DNA of 64,000 bases from PALSA-1006 sp041660815 (GTDB lineage: Bacteria > Pseudomonadota > Gammaproteobacteria > Burkholderiales > Gallionellaceae): contig JBAZVN010000011.1 of assembly GCA_041660815.1 (NCBI GenBank), positions 1-64,000 of the forward strand. The letters run 5' to 3'. This document shows positions 26,097-34,325 of this stretch, one piece after another. Below the pieces are notes generated by a model. It saw nothing but the letters and a program-made list of their open reading frames with translations. It did not search any database and was not told where the DNA came from. How positions within the stretch are numbered: position 1 is the first letter of the stretch; every line of letters begins with the position of its first letter. A program made the position numbers and the translations under genes.

Positions 26097-26164
26097 AAAG
26101 ATCTCGTATATCGAAGTTCGCCGTTTGCACAAATTCTAAGTAGACGCCTAACAAAAAAATGGCC

Positions 26165-29100
26165 TCATTTCGCTCGCCAAACCCAACCGGGTAATGCTTC
26201 CAGTCGCGCTCTGCGTTCCTGCAACATTTTGGCTTTTACTGCTCGTTGACGGCCAACCCAGTCACCAAGGCTATATCCAGTTGATGTCTTATAACTTTGC
26301 GGTACCCTAGCATGTCCCTCACGCTCTACATACTCTATGAGATAGCAAAATCCCTCTTCCCACATATCTGACAAAGGGTCCCAAGTCCACCCCGGCAATG
26401 CTTCCAGTCGAGCTTTTCGCTCCGGCGACAGGCTACCCTTTGTTTTTCGTTGGGCCTTTATCCAGTTACCGACTCGATATCCATCTGCCGTTTTATACTC
26501 GCGAGGAACCGTGGCATGCCCCTCACGTTCTGAAAATTCTTTGAGATGGAGAAATCCTTCCTCCCACATATCTGACAAAGGGTCCCAAGTCCACCCCGGC
26601 AATGCTTCCAGTCGAGCTTTTCGCTCCGGCGGCAAGTTACCTTTTGCTGCTCGTTGGTTCCTTACCCAGAAACCGATTCGATATCCATCTGCCGTTTTGT
26701 AATCAAAGGGAATCTTGGCATGCCCCTTCCGTTCTGCGAAATATTTTATATAGCGGAAGCCCTCTTCCCATTGCTCCGATATTGCCTCCCAAATCCATCC
26801 AGGTAATGCTTCCAGTCGTGTTTTGCGCTCCGGTAGCAGATTGTCTCTTTTTACTCGCTGCTTACCTACCCACTTACCAAGTCGATACCCATCTGCCGTT
26901 TTGTAGCTGTCAGGAACCTTGGCATGCTGCTCTCGCTCTGAGAATTCTTTGAGGTAGCGAAACCCCTCTTCCCACTGATCCGCTCTTACATCCCAAACCC
27001 AACCTGATAAAGCTTCAAGCCGTGCCTTACGCTCTGGTGACAGAATATCTTTTGCTGCTCGTTGGTTATTTACCCAATTACTAAGGGGGTAACCATCTGC
27101 CGTTTTATAGTCTTGAGAGACCTTGGTATGTCCCTCTCGATCTGCGAACTCCTTGAGATAGCGAAATCCTTCTTCCCACTGTTCCAGAATTGCATCCCAA
27201 ATCCAACCTGGCAATAATTCCAGTCGCGCTTTACGCTCCGGCGACAGGCTGTCTTTTGTTGCTCGTTGTTTACCTACCCAGGTGCCCACTCGAAAACCAT
27301 CTGCCGTTTTGTAATCGGCAGAAACCTTCGCATGCCCTTCCCGCTTGATAAACGTCTCCAACAATCCAAACCAGAAGTTCCAAGATGCCGTAACTTGCTC
27401 AACCAGATAGCTGCGCAGTGCGCCACTAAAATTCGCACCTACCGTAGTCGGCAAATCAATGCTGATTTTTCGCAAGCCATCAGTATTGACATTTTTGTTT
27501 GCCTGTCGCCCCATCTCAGTTCTGATCTGATCCAGCTCAGCCGCCAGCACATCGTCATGCGCTTTCAACGCATTCAGCACATCCCAAACAGGTTTGAAGT
27601 TGCTTGCCTCAATCGTGTCCTCGGCATTTTCCCCATAGGCAATAAACACCGGCAATACAATCGTGCCCGCCCTCTTGTCTGGGCTCAGGCGAATGGCGCG
27701 GCCCACGGCCTGGATGATGTCAACTTGGCTGCTGCGCGGGTCAATGAAGGCCACGCCGTCGAGCGATGGCACGTCCACGCCTTCGGACAGGCAGCGCGCA
27801 TTGCTCAACACACCGCGTTCGTCTGTGCCCAGTGCTTTGAGTTGGTCGAGCTTGATTTTGCGTTTGTTGGCGGGCATGTTGCCGGAGACGAAGTCGGTGC
27901 GCAGGGTTCCGCTGGGGCGGCGTTCGTCGCTGATCCACTGCAGGGTGTTTTGCATATCGGTGGTGAAGGCTTCGGCGCGATTGACGCGGCTGTGGAAGCT
28001 GATGATGCGCCTGAGGTCGTAGTCTTTGATGGCTTTGAGCAGGCCGATCTGGGCGGCGAGGGATTCGCTGTTGGTTTCAATTCCGGTGCCGGTGGTCACT
28101 AAATTTCGCTTGGCGATCCACTGCGCGATGGTGGGGTCGTCCACGCCGATAATGACGACGCGGTAATCGGTGAGCAGTTTGCGCTCGATGGCTTTGCCGA
28201 ACGGCAGGGCATACAGCACTTCGCCAAACAGGGCGGCGTTGTCCATGCCGACCACTTCGACACCGCGATCTGCGGCGGCTTTGTGTACGGTGCTGGAGTA
28301 AGTGCGCGGGGTGGCGGTGGCGAACAGGCGCTTGGCGCTGCGTATCTGCACATTGTCGAGGATAGCGGTGAAGTCGCTGCCGACTTTGCCCGCGCAACGG
28401 TGGGCTTCGTCTGCCACGGCAAGGTCGAAGGCCGGAATGCTGACATCGGCTTGGGCGGCGGCAACCACCAGCGAGGATTGGTAGGTGGAGAATACGACGC
28501 GGTTGCCCGCACCACTGAGAAAACGTTTGACCTCTTCGGCGTCCGAGGTGACGGGAAAAGCCAATTCTGCAACACTATGAATTGATTCATCATTTCCTTT
28601 GCTGCCGACAGTTTGATCAGAACAGACGCACAATACTTCAAACGGGGTAGTAGCAGCAAAAGTCCATTCGCGCAGTAGTTGCGAGAGCAAGCCTAAAGAG
28701 GGTACTAAAACCAAGGTGCGCTGTGCCTTGAGTGCTTCTTTGATCCACAGCGTGACGTAAGTTTTGCCGGTGCCGCAGGCCATGATGAGCTGACCTCGGT
28801 CGGCGTTTTTCAGACCTTGCGTTACCGCACCAATGGCTTCGAATTGATGCTCGCGCGGTTCGGGGCGGGGTTTGCGTTTGGCTTGCGGGAGTGCGGCGAA
28901 GGTTGCCGGATATTCCAGCACAGATTTTTCAAAGTCGGACAGCAGAAAGCGGATGACGGCTTTGTCTTGTGCGTCGCAGACTTGCTTGGCATTCGCGCCG
29001 ATGCGGTCGGTAGTGGCGATTAGCAGGCGGTGCTGAATCAGGGGGCGATTTGATTCGCTCAAGAATTTATCTACATCGTGTTTGGTGATGTCGTAGTCGG

Positions 29101-29341
29101 GCGAGTAGCACTTGGCTTGCACAGCCCAATGGTCGCCGTTCTTGTGGCGAAATACCAAATCTACGCCGCAATCCGCACCCCAGCGTTGCGGCCATTCTTC
29201 CCAGAGCCACACTTGATCTACTTGGGTTTGCCATTCGGGATCGTTCAGCAAAAACCATTTAACGAAGTGCTCGAACTGCTTACCGCGCACGGCGGGGTCA
29301 GGATTGAGGTTGGTGTAGAAGGTAGTGAATGAAGTAAACAT
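26165..29341 (-). CDS. Mrr-like nuclease-SF2 helicase with six helicase-associated repeats
   Basis: This 1058-residue protein has an N-terminal restriction-endonuclease-like domain (about 15-140) with the PD-(D/E)xK signature GVDLVF (Asp61) and QAKCY (Gln75/Lys77). An SF2 helicase core follows: Walker A ACGTGKT (188-194), DEAH (311-314), ATATPR (341-346), SEGVDVPSLD and QAVGRAIR (544-551). From about 653 to the end are six 68-residue helicase-associated domains. No methylase or specificity subunit is nearby, so it is not a standard type I or type III system. It heads the cargo operon and probably recognises and cuts foreign DNA. No clear ribosome site precedes the ATG. Confidence 0.9.
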   Translation of the reverse strand: MFTSFTTFYTNLNPDPAVRGKQFEHFVKWFLLNDPEWQTQVDQVWLWEEWPQRWGADCGVDLVFRHKNGDHWAVQAKCYSPDYDITKHDVDKFLSESNRPLIQHRLLIATTDRIGANAKQVCDAQDKAVIRFLLSDFEKSVLEYPATFAALPQAKRKPRPEPREHQFEAIGAVTQGLKNADRGQLIMACGTGKTYVTLWIKEALKAQRTLVLVPSLGLLSQLLREWTFAATTPFEVLCVCSDQTVGSKGNDESIHSVAELAFPVTSDAEEVKRFLSGAGNRVVFSTYQSSLVVAAAQADVSIPAFDLAVADEAHRCAGKVGSDFTAILDNVQIRSAKRLFATATPRTYSSTVHKAAADRGVEVVGMDNAALFGEVLYALPFGKAIERKLLTDYRVVIIGVDDPTIAQWIAKRNLVTTGTGIETNSESLAAQIGLLKAIKDYDLRRIISFHSRVNRAEAFTTDMQNTLQWISDERRPSGTLRTDFVSGNMPANKRKIKLDQLKALGTDERGVLSNARCLSEGVDVPSLDGVAFIDPRSSQVDIIQAVGRAIRLSPDKRAGTIVLPVFIAYGENAEDTIEASNFKPVWDVLNALKAHDDVLAAELDQIRTEMGRQANKNVNTDGLRKISIDLPTTVGANFSGALRSYLVEQVTASWNFWFGLLETFIKREGHAKVSADYKTADGFRVGTWVGKQRATKDSLSPERKARLELLPGWIWDAILEQWEEGFRYLKEFADREGHTKVSQDYKTADGYPLSNWVNNQRAAKDILSPERKARLEALSGWVWDVRADQWEEGFRYLKEFSEREQHAKVPDSYKTADGYRLGKWVGKQRVKRDNLLPERKTRLEALPGWIWEAISEQWEEGFRYIKYFAERKGHAKIPFDYKTADGYRIGFWVRNQRAAKGNLPPERKARLEALPGWTWDPLSDMWEEGFLHLKEFSEREGHATVPREYKTADGYRVGNWIKAQRKTKGSLSPERKARLEALPGWTWDPLSDMWEEGFCYLIEYVEREGHARVPQSYKTSTGYSLGDWVGRQRAVKAKMLQERRARLEALPGWVWRAK
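26168..27388 (-). repeat. Six tandem 204-bp helicase-associated (HA) domain repeats
   Basis: Each unit encodes 68 residues with the pattern W-x-x-G-F, REGHA-x-V, YKTADGYR-x-G-x-W, PERKARLEALPGW-x-WD. Units 4 and 5 end identically (LPGWTWDPLS). Wording is conserved enough to indicate recent duplication, with units 1 and 6 the most divergent. Confidence 0.92.
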
Positions 29342-29657
29342 TTAGATGAAGGTTATTCAATGTTGCAAATGTAGAGCCGCGCTACTTCAGTGTCAAATAA
29401 GAATGTAAGTTGGCGAGTTGAACAATTGGTAATCTAACCCATCTTCAACATTCAGGAAAAACATCCTTTCTGAAATTGCTCAATTTCCATCACGAATAGA
29501 GCGCCATTATGTGGACATTGAAAATTCTGGAATGAAATTTGCCTAAAATAGTATTAATTCAGGCTTAAGGTATGAGCTGGATTATTGGATTGAATAGTAC
29601 AACTCGGTTTGAATAGTACAAAAGAATAAGGCTTCCATCGCTGGAAGCCTTATAAAT
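29342..29657. other. Right arm of island with two integrase arm-site candidates
   Basis: No gene is seen. TTGAATAGTACAA occurs at 29590-29602 and 29609-29621 as direct copies 19 bp apart, just inside the right attachment site. Variants of the same element lie just inside the left site. The terminator at 29628-29651 follows. Confidence 0.55.
29628..29651 (-). terminator. Terminator of tRNA-Arg
   Basis: The stem AAGGCTTCCA, loop TCGC, TGGAAGCCTT lies six bases beyond the tRNA 3' end, with A-rich sequence to its left that reads as T's on the minus strand. The island apparently supplied this terminator when it inserted. Confidence 0.8.
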
Positions 29658-29704
29658 TGGTGCGCCCGAAGAGATTCGAACTCCTGACCCCTTGGTTCGT
29701 AGCC
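29658..29704. repeat. attR: 3' half of tRNA-Arg
   Basis: This is the right copy of the 47-bp direct repeat and is identical to 12519-12565. It spans the tRNA 3' end to the anticodon loop, so insertion left the tRNA gene whole. Confidence 0.92.
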
Positions 29705-29734
29705 AAGTACTCTATCCAGCTGAGCTACGGGCGC
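29658..29734 (-). tRNA. tRNA-Arg(ACG)
   Basis: The minus strand reads GCGCCCGTAGCTCAGCTGG at the 5' end, an anticodon loop CTACGAA (anticodon ACG), the T-arm GGTTCGAATC-type segment AGTTCGAATCTCT and an acceptor end closing on GCGCCC with an encoded CCA. It is 77 bases long. It is the integration target of the island. Confidence 0.96.
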
Positions 29735-29770
29735 ATTTGAAACTTTGAAACTATTCTACATCTACATCAC

Positions 29771-29864
29771 TGGCGGAGAAGGAGGGATTCGAACCCTCGA
29801 TACAAGTTTAAGCTCGTATGCGCCCTTAGCAGGGGCGTGCCTTCGACCTCTCGGCCACCTCTCC
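29771..29864 (-). tRNA. tRNA-Ser(GCT)
   Basis: The minus strand begins GGAGAGGTGGCCGAGAGG, has the anticodon loop CTGCTAA (anticodon GCT), a long variable arm, the T-loop GGTTCGAATCC and an encoded CCA. At 94 bases it has the length of a class II tRNA. It lies between lysC and tRNA-Arg on the same strand and may be co-transcribed with them. Confidence 0.96.
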
Positions 29865-29900
29865 GAAGGGCGCGAATGATACTGACAAGATGCACTTTGG

Positions 29901-31142
29901 TCAAACGATTTGTGCGTCTTCTTGATCCAAGCCGAAAGCTTTATGCAAAACACGTACAGCTAACTCCAGATATTTCTCGTCAATCACCACTGAAATCTTG
30001 ATTTCGGAGGTGGAAATCATCTGAATATTGATTCCTTCTTCCGCGAGTGTACGGAACATTTTGCTGGCGATGCCAACGTGTGAACGCATGCCAACGCCTA
30101 CTACGGATACTTTGGCGGTTTTATTGTCGCCGATAACCGCTTGCGCTCCAATATGCGGCTGCACTTTTTCTTTCAGAATGTCCATCGCCTTGCTGAATTC
30201 ATTACGGTGCACGGTGAATGAAAAGTCAGTTGAGCCGTCAATGCCCACGTTTTGAATAATCATATCCACATCGATATTGGCTTCGCTAACCGGCCCCAAA
30301 ATCTGATAGGCGATACCGGGCTTGTCGGGCACGCCGCGCACGGTAATTTTAGCTTCATCGCGATTAAACGCGATACCGGAAATAATTGCCTGTTCCATTA
30401 TATTTTCTTCCTCAAAAGTGATCAGCGTTCCTTCGCCCTCTTCGGCAAAACTGGAAAGCACACGCAGTTTAACTTTGTATTTTCCGGCAAACTCAACCGA
30501 GCGGATTTGCAATACTTTAGATCCCAAGCTAGCCATTTCCAGCATCTCTTCAAAAGTGATGCTCTTCAGGCGGCGCGCCTCGGGAACCATGCGCGGATCG
30601 GTGGTATACACACCGTCGACATCGGTATAAATCTGACATTCATCGGCACGCAGCGCCGCCGCAACGGCAACCCCGGTAGTATCCGAGCCGCCGCGACCCA
30701 GTGTGGTGATATTGCCGTCTTCATCCATTCCCTGAAAACCCGCAACCACCACCACATGACCATTGGCCAAATCGGTACGAATATTTTGTTCGTCGATACT
30801 CAAAATGCGCGCTTTGGTAAATGCGCTGTCGGTGAGTATTTTAACTTGGCTACCCGTATAACTCTTGGCTTCCAAACCGACATCTTTCAACGCCATAGCG
30901 AGCAAGCCAATGGTGACTTGTTCGCCGGTGGAAATAATGACATCCAATTCGCGCGGATCTGGATCAGCCTGAATTTCTTTGGCCAAGGCAATGAGTCGAT
31001 TGGTTTCACCGCTCATGGCAGAAACCACCACCACAATTTGATGGCCTTGCGCCTTGTATTTGGCAACGCGCCGCGCCACATTCTTAATGCGCTCCGGGCT
31101 ACCTACCGAGGTACCGCCGTATTTTTGGACTATCAGTGCCAC
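29901..31142 (-). CDS. lysC: Aspartokinase
   Basis: This 413-residue enzyme phosphorylates aspartate at the start of the Lys/Thr/Met pathway. The start VQKYGGTSVG is the kinase signature; RGGSDTTGVAVAAALRAD is the nucleotide/aspartate-binding part. Two ACT domains fill the C-terminal third (for example GVPDKPGIAYQI and VSVVGVGMRSHVGIA), so feedback control by lysine and/or threonine is expected. Length matches the betaproteobacterial monofunctional form. It diverges from recJ and is followed by tRNA-Ser. Confidence 0.97.
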   Translation of the reverse strand: MALIVQKYGGTSVGSPERIKNVARRVAKYKAQGHQIVVVVSAMSGETNRLIALAKEIQADPDPRELDVIISTGEQVTIGLLAMALKDVGLEAKSYTGSQVKILTDSAFTKARILSIDEQNIRTDLANGHVVVVAGFQGMDEDGNITTLGRGGSDTTGVAVAAALRADECQIYTDVDGVYTTDPRMVPEARRLKSITFEEMLEMASLGSKVLQIRSVEFAGKYKVKLRVLSSFAEEGEGTLITFEEENIMEQAIISGIAFNRDEAKITVRGVPDKPGIAYQILGPVSEANIDVDMIIQNVGIDGSTDFSFTVHRNEFSKAMDILKEKVQPHIGAQAVIGDNKTAKVSVVGVGMRSHVGIASKMFRTLAEEGINIQMISTSEIKISVVIDEKYLELAVRVLHKAFGLDQEDAQIV

Positions 31143-31247
31143 AATTAACCTTTAGCGTTTTTGAAGAGGCGGCATTTTAACTTAACTGACAAAAAAAACG
31201 AATGCCCATCTGCTAAACTTCCACAACTATTCTCAGAGCAGCCCTTC

Positions 31248-32939
31248 ATGCCCCAATTAAAGCCCCGCAGCTATCCGGAAAGCGCCAAAAACAACCTGAC
31301 CGGACAAGGGTTTAACCCTCTATTGGCACGCATTTTTGCAGCTCGTAATATTTCCCTTCCAGAACAATTGGATACCAGCTTAAAGCAACTTTTACCCTTT
31401 ACCCGGTTAAAAAATGCGGTCGAGATGGGCGGCTTATTGGCAGACGCAATTACCGCCCGAAAAAAAATTCTGGTCATTGCGGACTATGATGCGGATGGTG
31501 CAACGGCTTGCGCTGTGGCTATGCGTGGCTTGAGTTTATTCGGCGCAATCGTAGACTTTATTGTCCCCAATCGTTTTGAATATGGTTACGGCCTTACCCC
31601 GGAAATAGTGCAATTGGCCGCGCAACATCAGCCGGATATCTTGCTCACTGTGGATAACGGTATCGCCAGCGTGGAGGGGGTCGCCGAAGCCAACCGGCTC
31701 GGTATGCAGGTTTTGGTAACCGACCATCACCTGCCCGGCGATGCATTACCCGATGCTTTATGCATCGTGAATCCAAATCAGGCCGACTGTGACTTCCCCA
31801 GCAAACATTTGGCCGGTGTCGGTGTGATGTTTTATGTGCTGCTTGCCTTGCGCGCCGCATTGCGTGATCGGGGGACTTTCGCTGACAAAGCCGAACCCAA
31901 TCTGGCGAATTTGTTGGATCTAGTGGCTCTGGGAACCGTGGCGGATGTGGTCAAATTGGATAGCAACAACCGCATCTTGGTGCAGCAAGGCTTACAGAGA
32001 ATTCGCGCTGAACGTGCCTGCTCCGGAATCAATGCGTTATTTAATGCATCTGGAAAAAAGATAATAAAATCAACAAGTTATGAGCTTGGCTTTATGGTGG
32101 GCCCGCGCCTGAATGCTGCGGGCCGCTTGGATGATATGAGTCTCGGCATTCGCTGCTTACTGACCGACCGTCCCAATGAGGCCAGCGAAATTGCGATCAA
32201 ACTGGACACACTAAATAAACAACGGCGCAGCATTGAAGCCGATATGCAAGAAACCGCGCTAGCCGCGCTGGAAAACATCAATCCCGCTGCGGGATACAGC
32301 TTGGCGCTGTATGACGAAACCTGGCATCAGGGCGTAATTGGCATTCTTGCTTCGCGTCTTAAAGAGCGATTTCACCGCCCTGCGATTATTTTTGCGCGCG
32401 GCAAAGAGGGCGAACTAAAAGGTTCGGGACGCAGCATTCCCGGATTACATTTGCGCGATGCGCTGGATTTACTGTCCAAACGTCATCCGCACTTGTTGCA
32501 GAAATTTGGCGGTCACGCCATGGCAGCGGGTGTCACGCTGCGCGAAACAGATTTTGAAAACTTTAAAAATGCATTCGAGGAAGTTGCGCGCAGCCTGCTA
32601 ACTTTGAGTGACCTGGAACAAATCATCGAGACCGATGGCGAGTTGGACGCAGCTGATTTTAATCTGGATACCGCACGAATATTAGAACAACAGGTATGGG
32701 GGCAAGGCTTCCCGGAACCTTTGTTTCAGGGAGATTTCCGCGTACAGAGCCAAAGAATAATCGGTGAAAAACATCTCAAACTCATCCTGCTATTTGCGGG
32801 CGCCCGATTTGAAGCGATGCACTTTTTTTCAACCGACACACTTCCCGATAAAATTCATGCGGTATACAGCTTGGGCGTCAATGAATACAATGGCAACGTC
32901 ACCCTGCAACTAATTTTGCGGCACTGGGAAGCGCGCTGA
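31248..32939 (+). CDS. recJ: Single-strand DNA-specific exonuclease RecJ
   Basis: This 563-residue protein has the DHH phosphoesterase motifs VIADYDADGATAC, TVDNGIA and LVTDHHLPGD, a DHHA1 domain with FGGHAMAAGV and an OB-fold C-terminus. It degrades single strands 5' to 3' in recombination and mismatch repair. The ATG at 31248 (MPQLKPRSYP) matches the usual RecJ start; the frame extends upstream to 31161 but only with a non-homologous leader. Confidence 0.95.
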   Translation: MPQLKPRSYPESAKNNLTGQGFNPLLARIFAARNISLPEQLDTSLKQLLPFTRLKNAVEMGGLLADAITARKKILVIADYDADGATACAVAMRGLSLFGAIVDFIVPNRFEYGYGLTPEIVQLAAQHQPDILLTVDNGIASVEGVAEANRLGMQVLVTDHHLPGDALPDALCIVNPNQADCDFPSKHLAGVGVMFYVLLALRAALRDRGTFADKAEPNLANLLDLVALGTVADVVKLDSNNRILVQQGLQRIRAERACSGINALFNASGKKIIKSTSYELGFMVGPRLNAAGRLDDMSLGIRCLLTDRPNEASEIAIKLDTLNKQRRSIEADMQETALAALENINPAAGYSLALYDETWHQGVIGILASRLKERFHRPAIIFARGKEGELKGSGRSIPGLHLRDALDLLSKRHPHLLQKFGGHAMAAGVTLRETDFENFKNAFEEVARSLLTLSDLEQIIETDGELDAADFNLDTARILEQQVWGQGFPEPLFQGDFRVQSQRIIGEKHLKLILLFAGARFEAMHFFSTDTLPDKIHAVYSLGVNEYNGNVTLQLILRHWEAR

Positions 32940-32985
32940 TCAGGGCTGCATCGCGAAGTAAATTCAATCTGAAAGGATGTTCCAC

Positions 32986-34248
32986 ATGGAAGCCTCGCAA
33001 TTGGGAAGCAACGGCATCGAAGCACTCCCCCTGTTCCTCACCAGCCTATCCATCGGTCTGCTAATCGGTCTGGAACGCGAGCGTAATCCTTCCGCCAAAG
33101 CCGGTCTGCGCACCTTCACTCTGGTGGCTTTATTCGGCACACTGATGGCGCTGCTGTCCAGCCTGACTGCCTCGCCATGGCTGCTTGGCGCCGGCATGCT
33201 GGCCGTTGCTGCAATGATAATTTCTGTTTATATTCATACACCTACAGAAAACAACGATCCGGGCACAACCACCGTTGCCGCACTTCTGCTGTGTTATGCA
33301 TTAGGCGCTTTAATTTGGTACGAACAATCCACACTGGCCATCATGCTGGCGATTGCAACCACCACCCTGCTCTATTTCAAACCGGAACTACAGGGAATTT
33401 CCCAGCGCATGACACGCCGCGATCTAGTCTCGATTCTGCAATTTTCCGTACTGAGCTTTGTCATTCTCCCCATTTTGCCCGACCAATCATACGGCCCCTA
33501 CAACGCGTTTAATCCGCACAATGCCTGGATGATGGTGGTATTGATATCCGGTCTGAGTCTGGCCGGTTATGTGGCGCTACATTGGACAGGTCAGCGCTAC
33601 GGTGCTCCGCTGCTGGGAATTTTTGGCGGAATGGCATCGAGTACCGCAACCACCATGGTGTATGCGCGCCATAGCAAAACCAGTGCCGGTATGAGCCGAC
33701 TTTCCGCCGTGGTTATTTTAATCGCCAGCCAAGTTGTTCTCATCCGTCTGGCAGTCGTTAGCGCAGTAGTTTCTCCCGCTATCGCCGGCAAATTACTGCC
33801 CTCATTGGGATTAGGCTTAATGTTTGGACTGATTGTTACGCTGATAAGCTGGCGCAGATTACACACCGAATCCGATTTACCTCTACCGGCCACTTCCAAT
33901 CCCACTGAAATTCACGCCGCACTGGGGTTCGGTTTGCTCTACGCGGTTGTATTGCTCTGCTCAGCCTGGCTGAGCGATATCGCCGGCAGTAGCGGCTTGT
34001 ATATCGTAGCCATGATTTCCGGTCTTACCGATGTGGACGCGATTACCTTATCCAGCCTGCGCTTATTTTCGCTGGATAAATTAAACGCCGATCAAGCGGT
34101 CATCTCCATCGCCATTGCTTTTCTTGCCAACATGGCCTTCAAATTTGGCATGCTATTTTTTATCGGCGGGGCAACGCTGGCGAAACATGTAGCGGGTGGA
34201 TTTAGCGCAATGGCGCTCGGGGTAGCGATCGGAATGCTGCTGGTATAG
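32986..34248 (+). CDS. MgtC/SapB-DUF4010 membrane protein
   Basis: This 420-residue inner-membrane protein has about 12 hydrophobic helices. The N-terminal part (LSIGLLIGLERERNPSAKAG, then LRTFTLVALFG) is MgtC/SapB-like, and the rest (GGMASSTATTMVYARHS, then MISGLTDVDAITLS) is DUF4010. The transport substrate is unknown. AAGGA is placed correctly for the ATG at 32986; an ATG at 32977 overlaps that site. It is 46 bp downstream of recJ and on the same strand. Confidence 0.88.
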   Translation: MEASQLGSNGIEALPLFLTSLSIGLLIGLERERNPSAKAGLRTFTLVALFGTLMALLSSLTASPWLLGAGMLAVAAMIISVYIHTPTENNDPGTTTVAALLLCYALGALIWYEQSTLAIMLAIATTTLLYFKPELQGISQRMTRRDLVSILQFSVLSFVILPILPDQSYGPYNAFNPHNAWMMVVLISGLSLAGYVALHWTGQRYGAPLLGIFGGMASSTATTMVYARHSKTSAGMSRLSAVVILIASQVVLIRLAVVSAVVSPAIAGKLLPSLGLGLMFGLIVTLISWRRLHTESDLPLPATSNPTEIHAALGFGLLYAVVLLCSAWLSDIAGSSGLYIVAMISGLTDVDAITLSSLRLFSLDKLNADQAVISIAIAFLANMAFKFGMLFFIGGATLAKHVAGGFSAMALGVAIGMLLV

Positions 34249-34325
34249 ATTATTGGGAATGAGATAAAACGTCAAAAAATAAACCACAAAAAAACTAGCG
34301 GCGACAGGCGACCGGGCTAGAGAAA

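Noticed and set aside
26168..27388. Regular ~204-bp periodicity resembling a repeat array or CRISPR
   Set aside because: The units are protein-coding HA domains without spacers; no CRISPR array or cas gene is seen in the window.
27266..28102. 278-residue frame opposite the helicase gene
   Set aside because: It is an antisense shadow caused by GC-rich codons of the helicase core; no domain or ribosome site.
30252..31148. 298-residue frame opposite lysC
   Set aside because: Antisense shadow of a clearly conserved aspartokinase gene.
34249..34325. Possible terminator between the DUF4010 and clsB genes (CTAGC...GGGCTAG)
   Set aside because: The stem is short with a large loop and lacks a T-run; not called.
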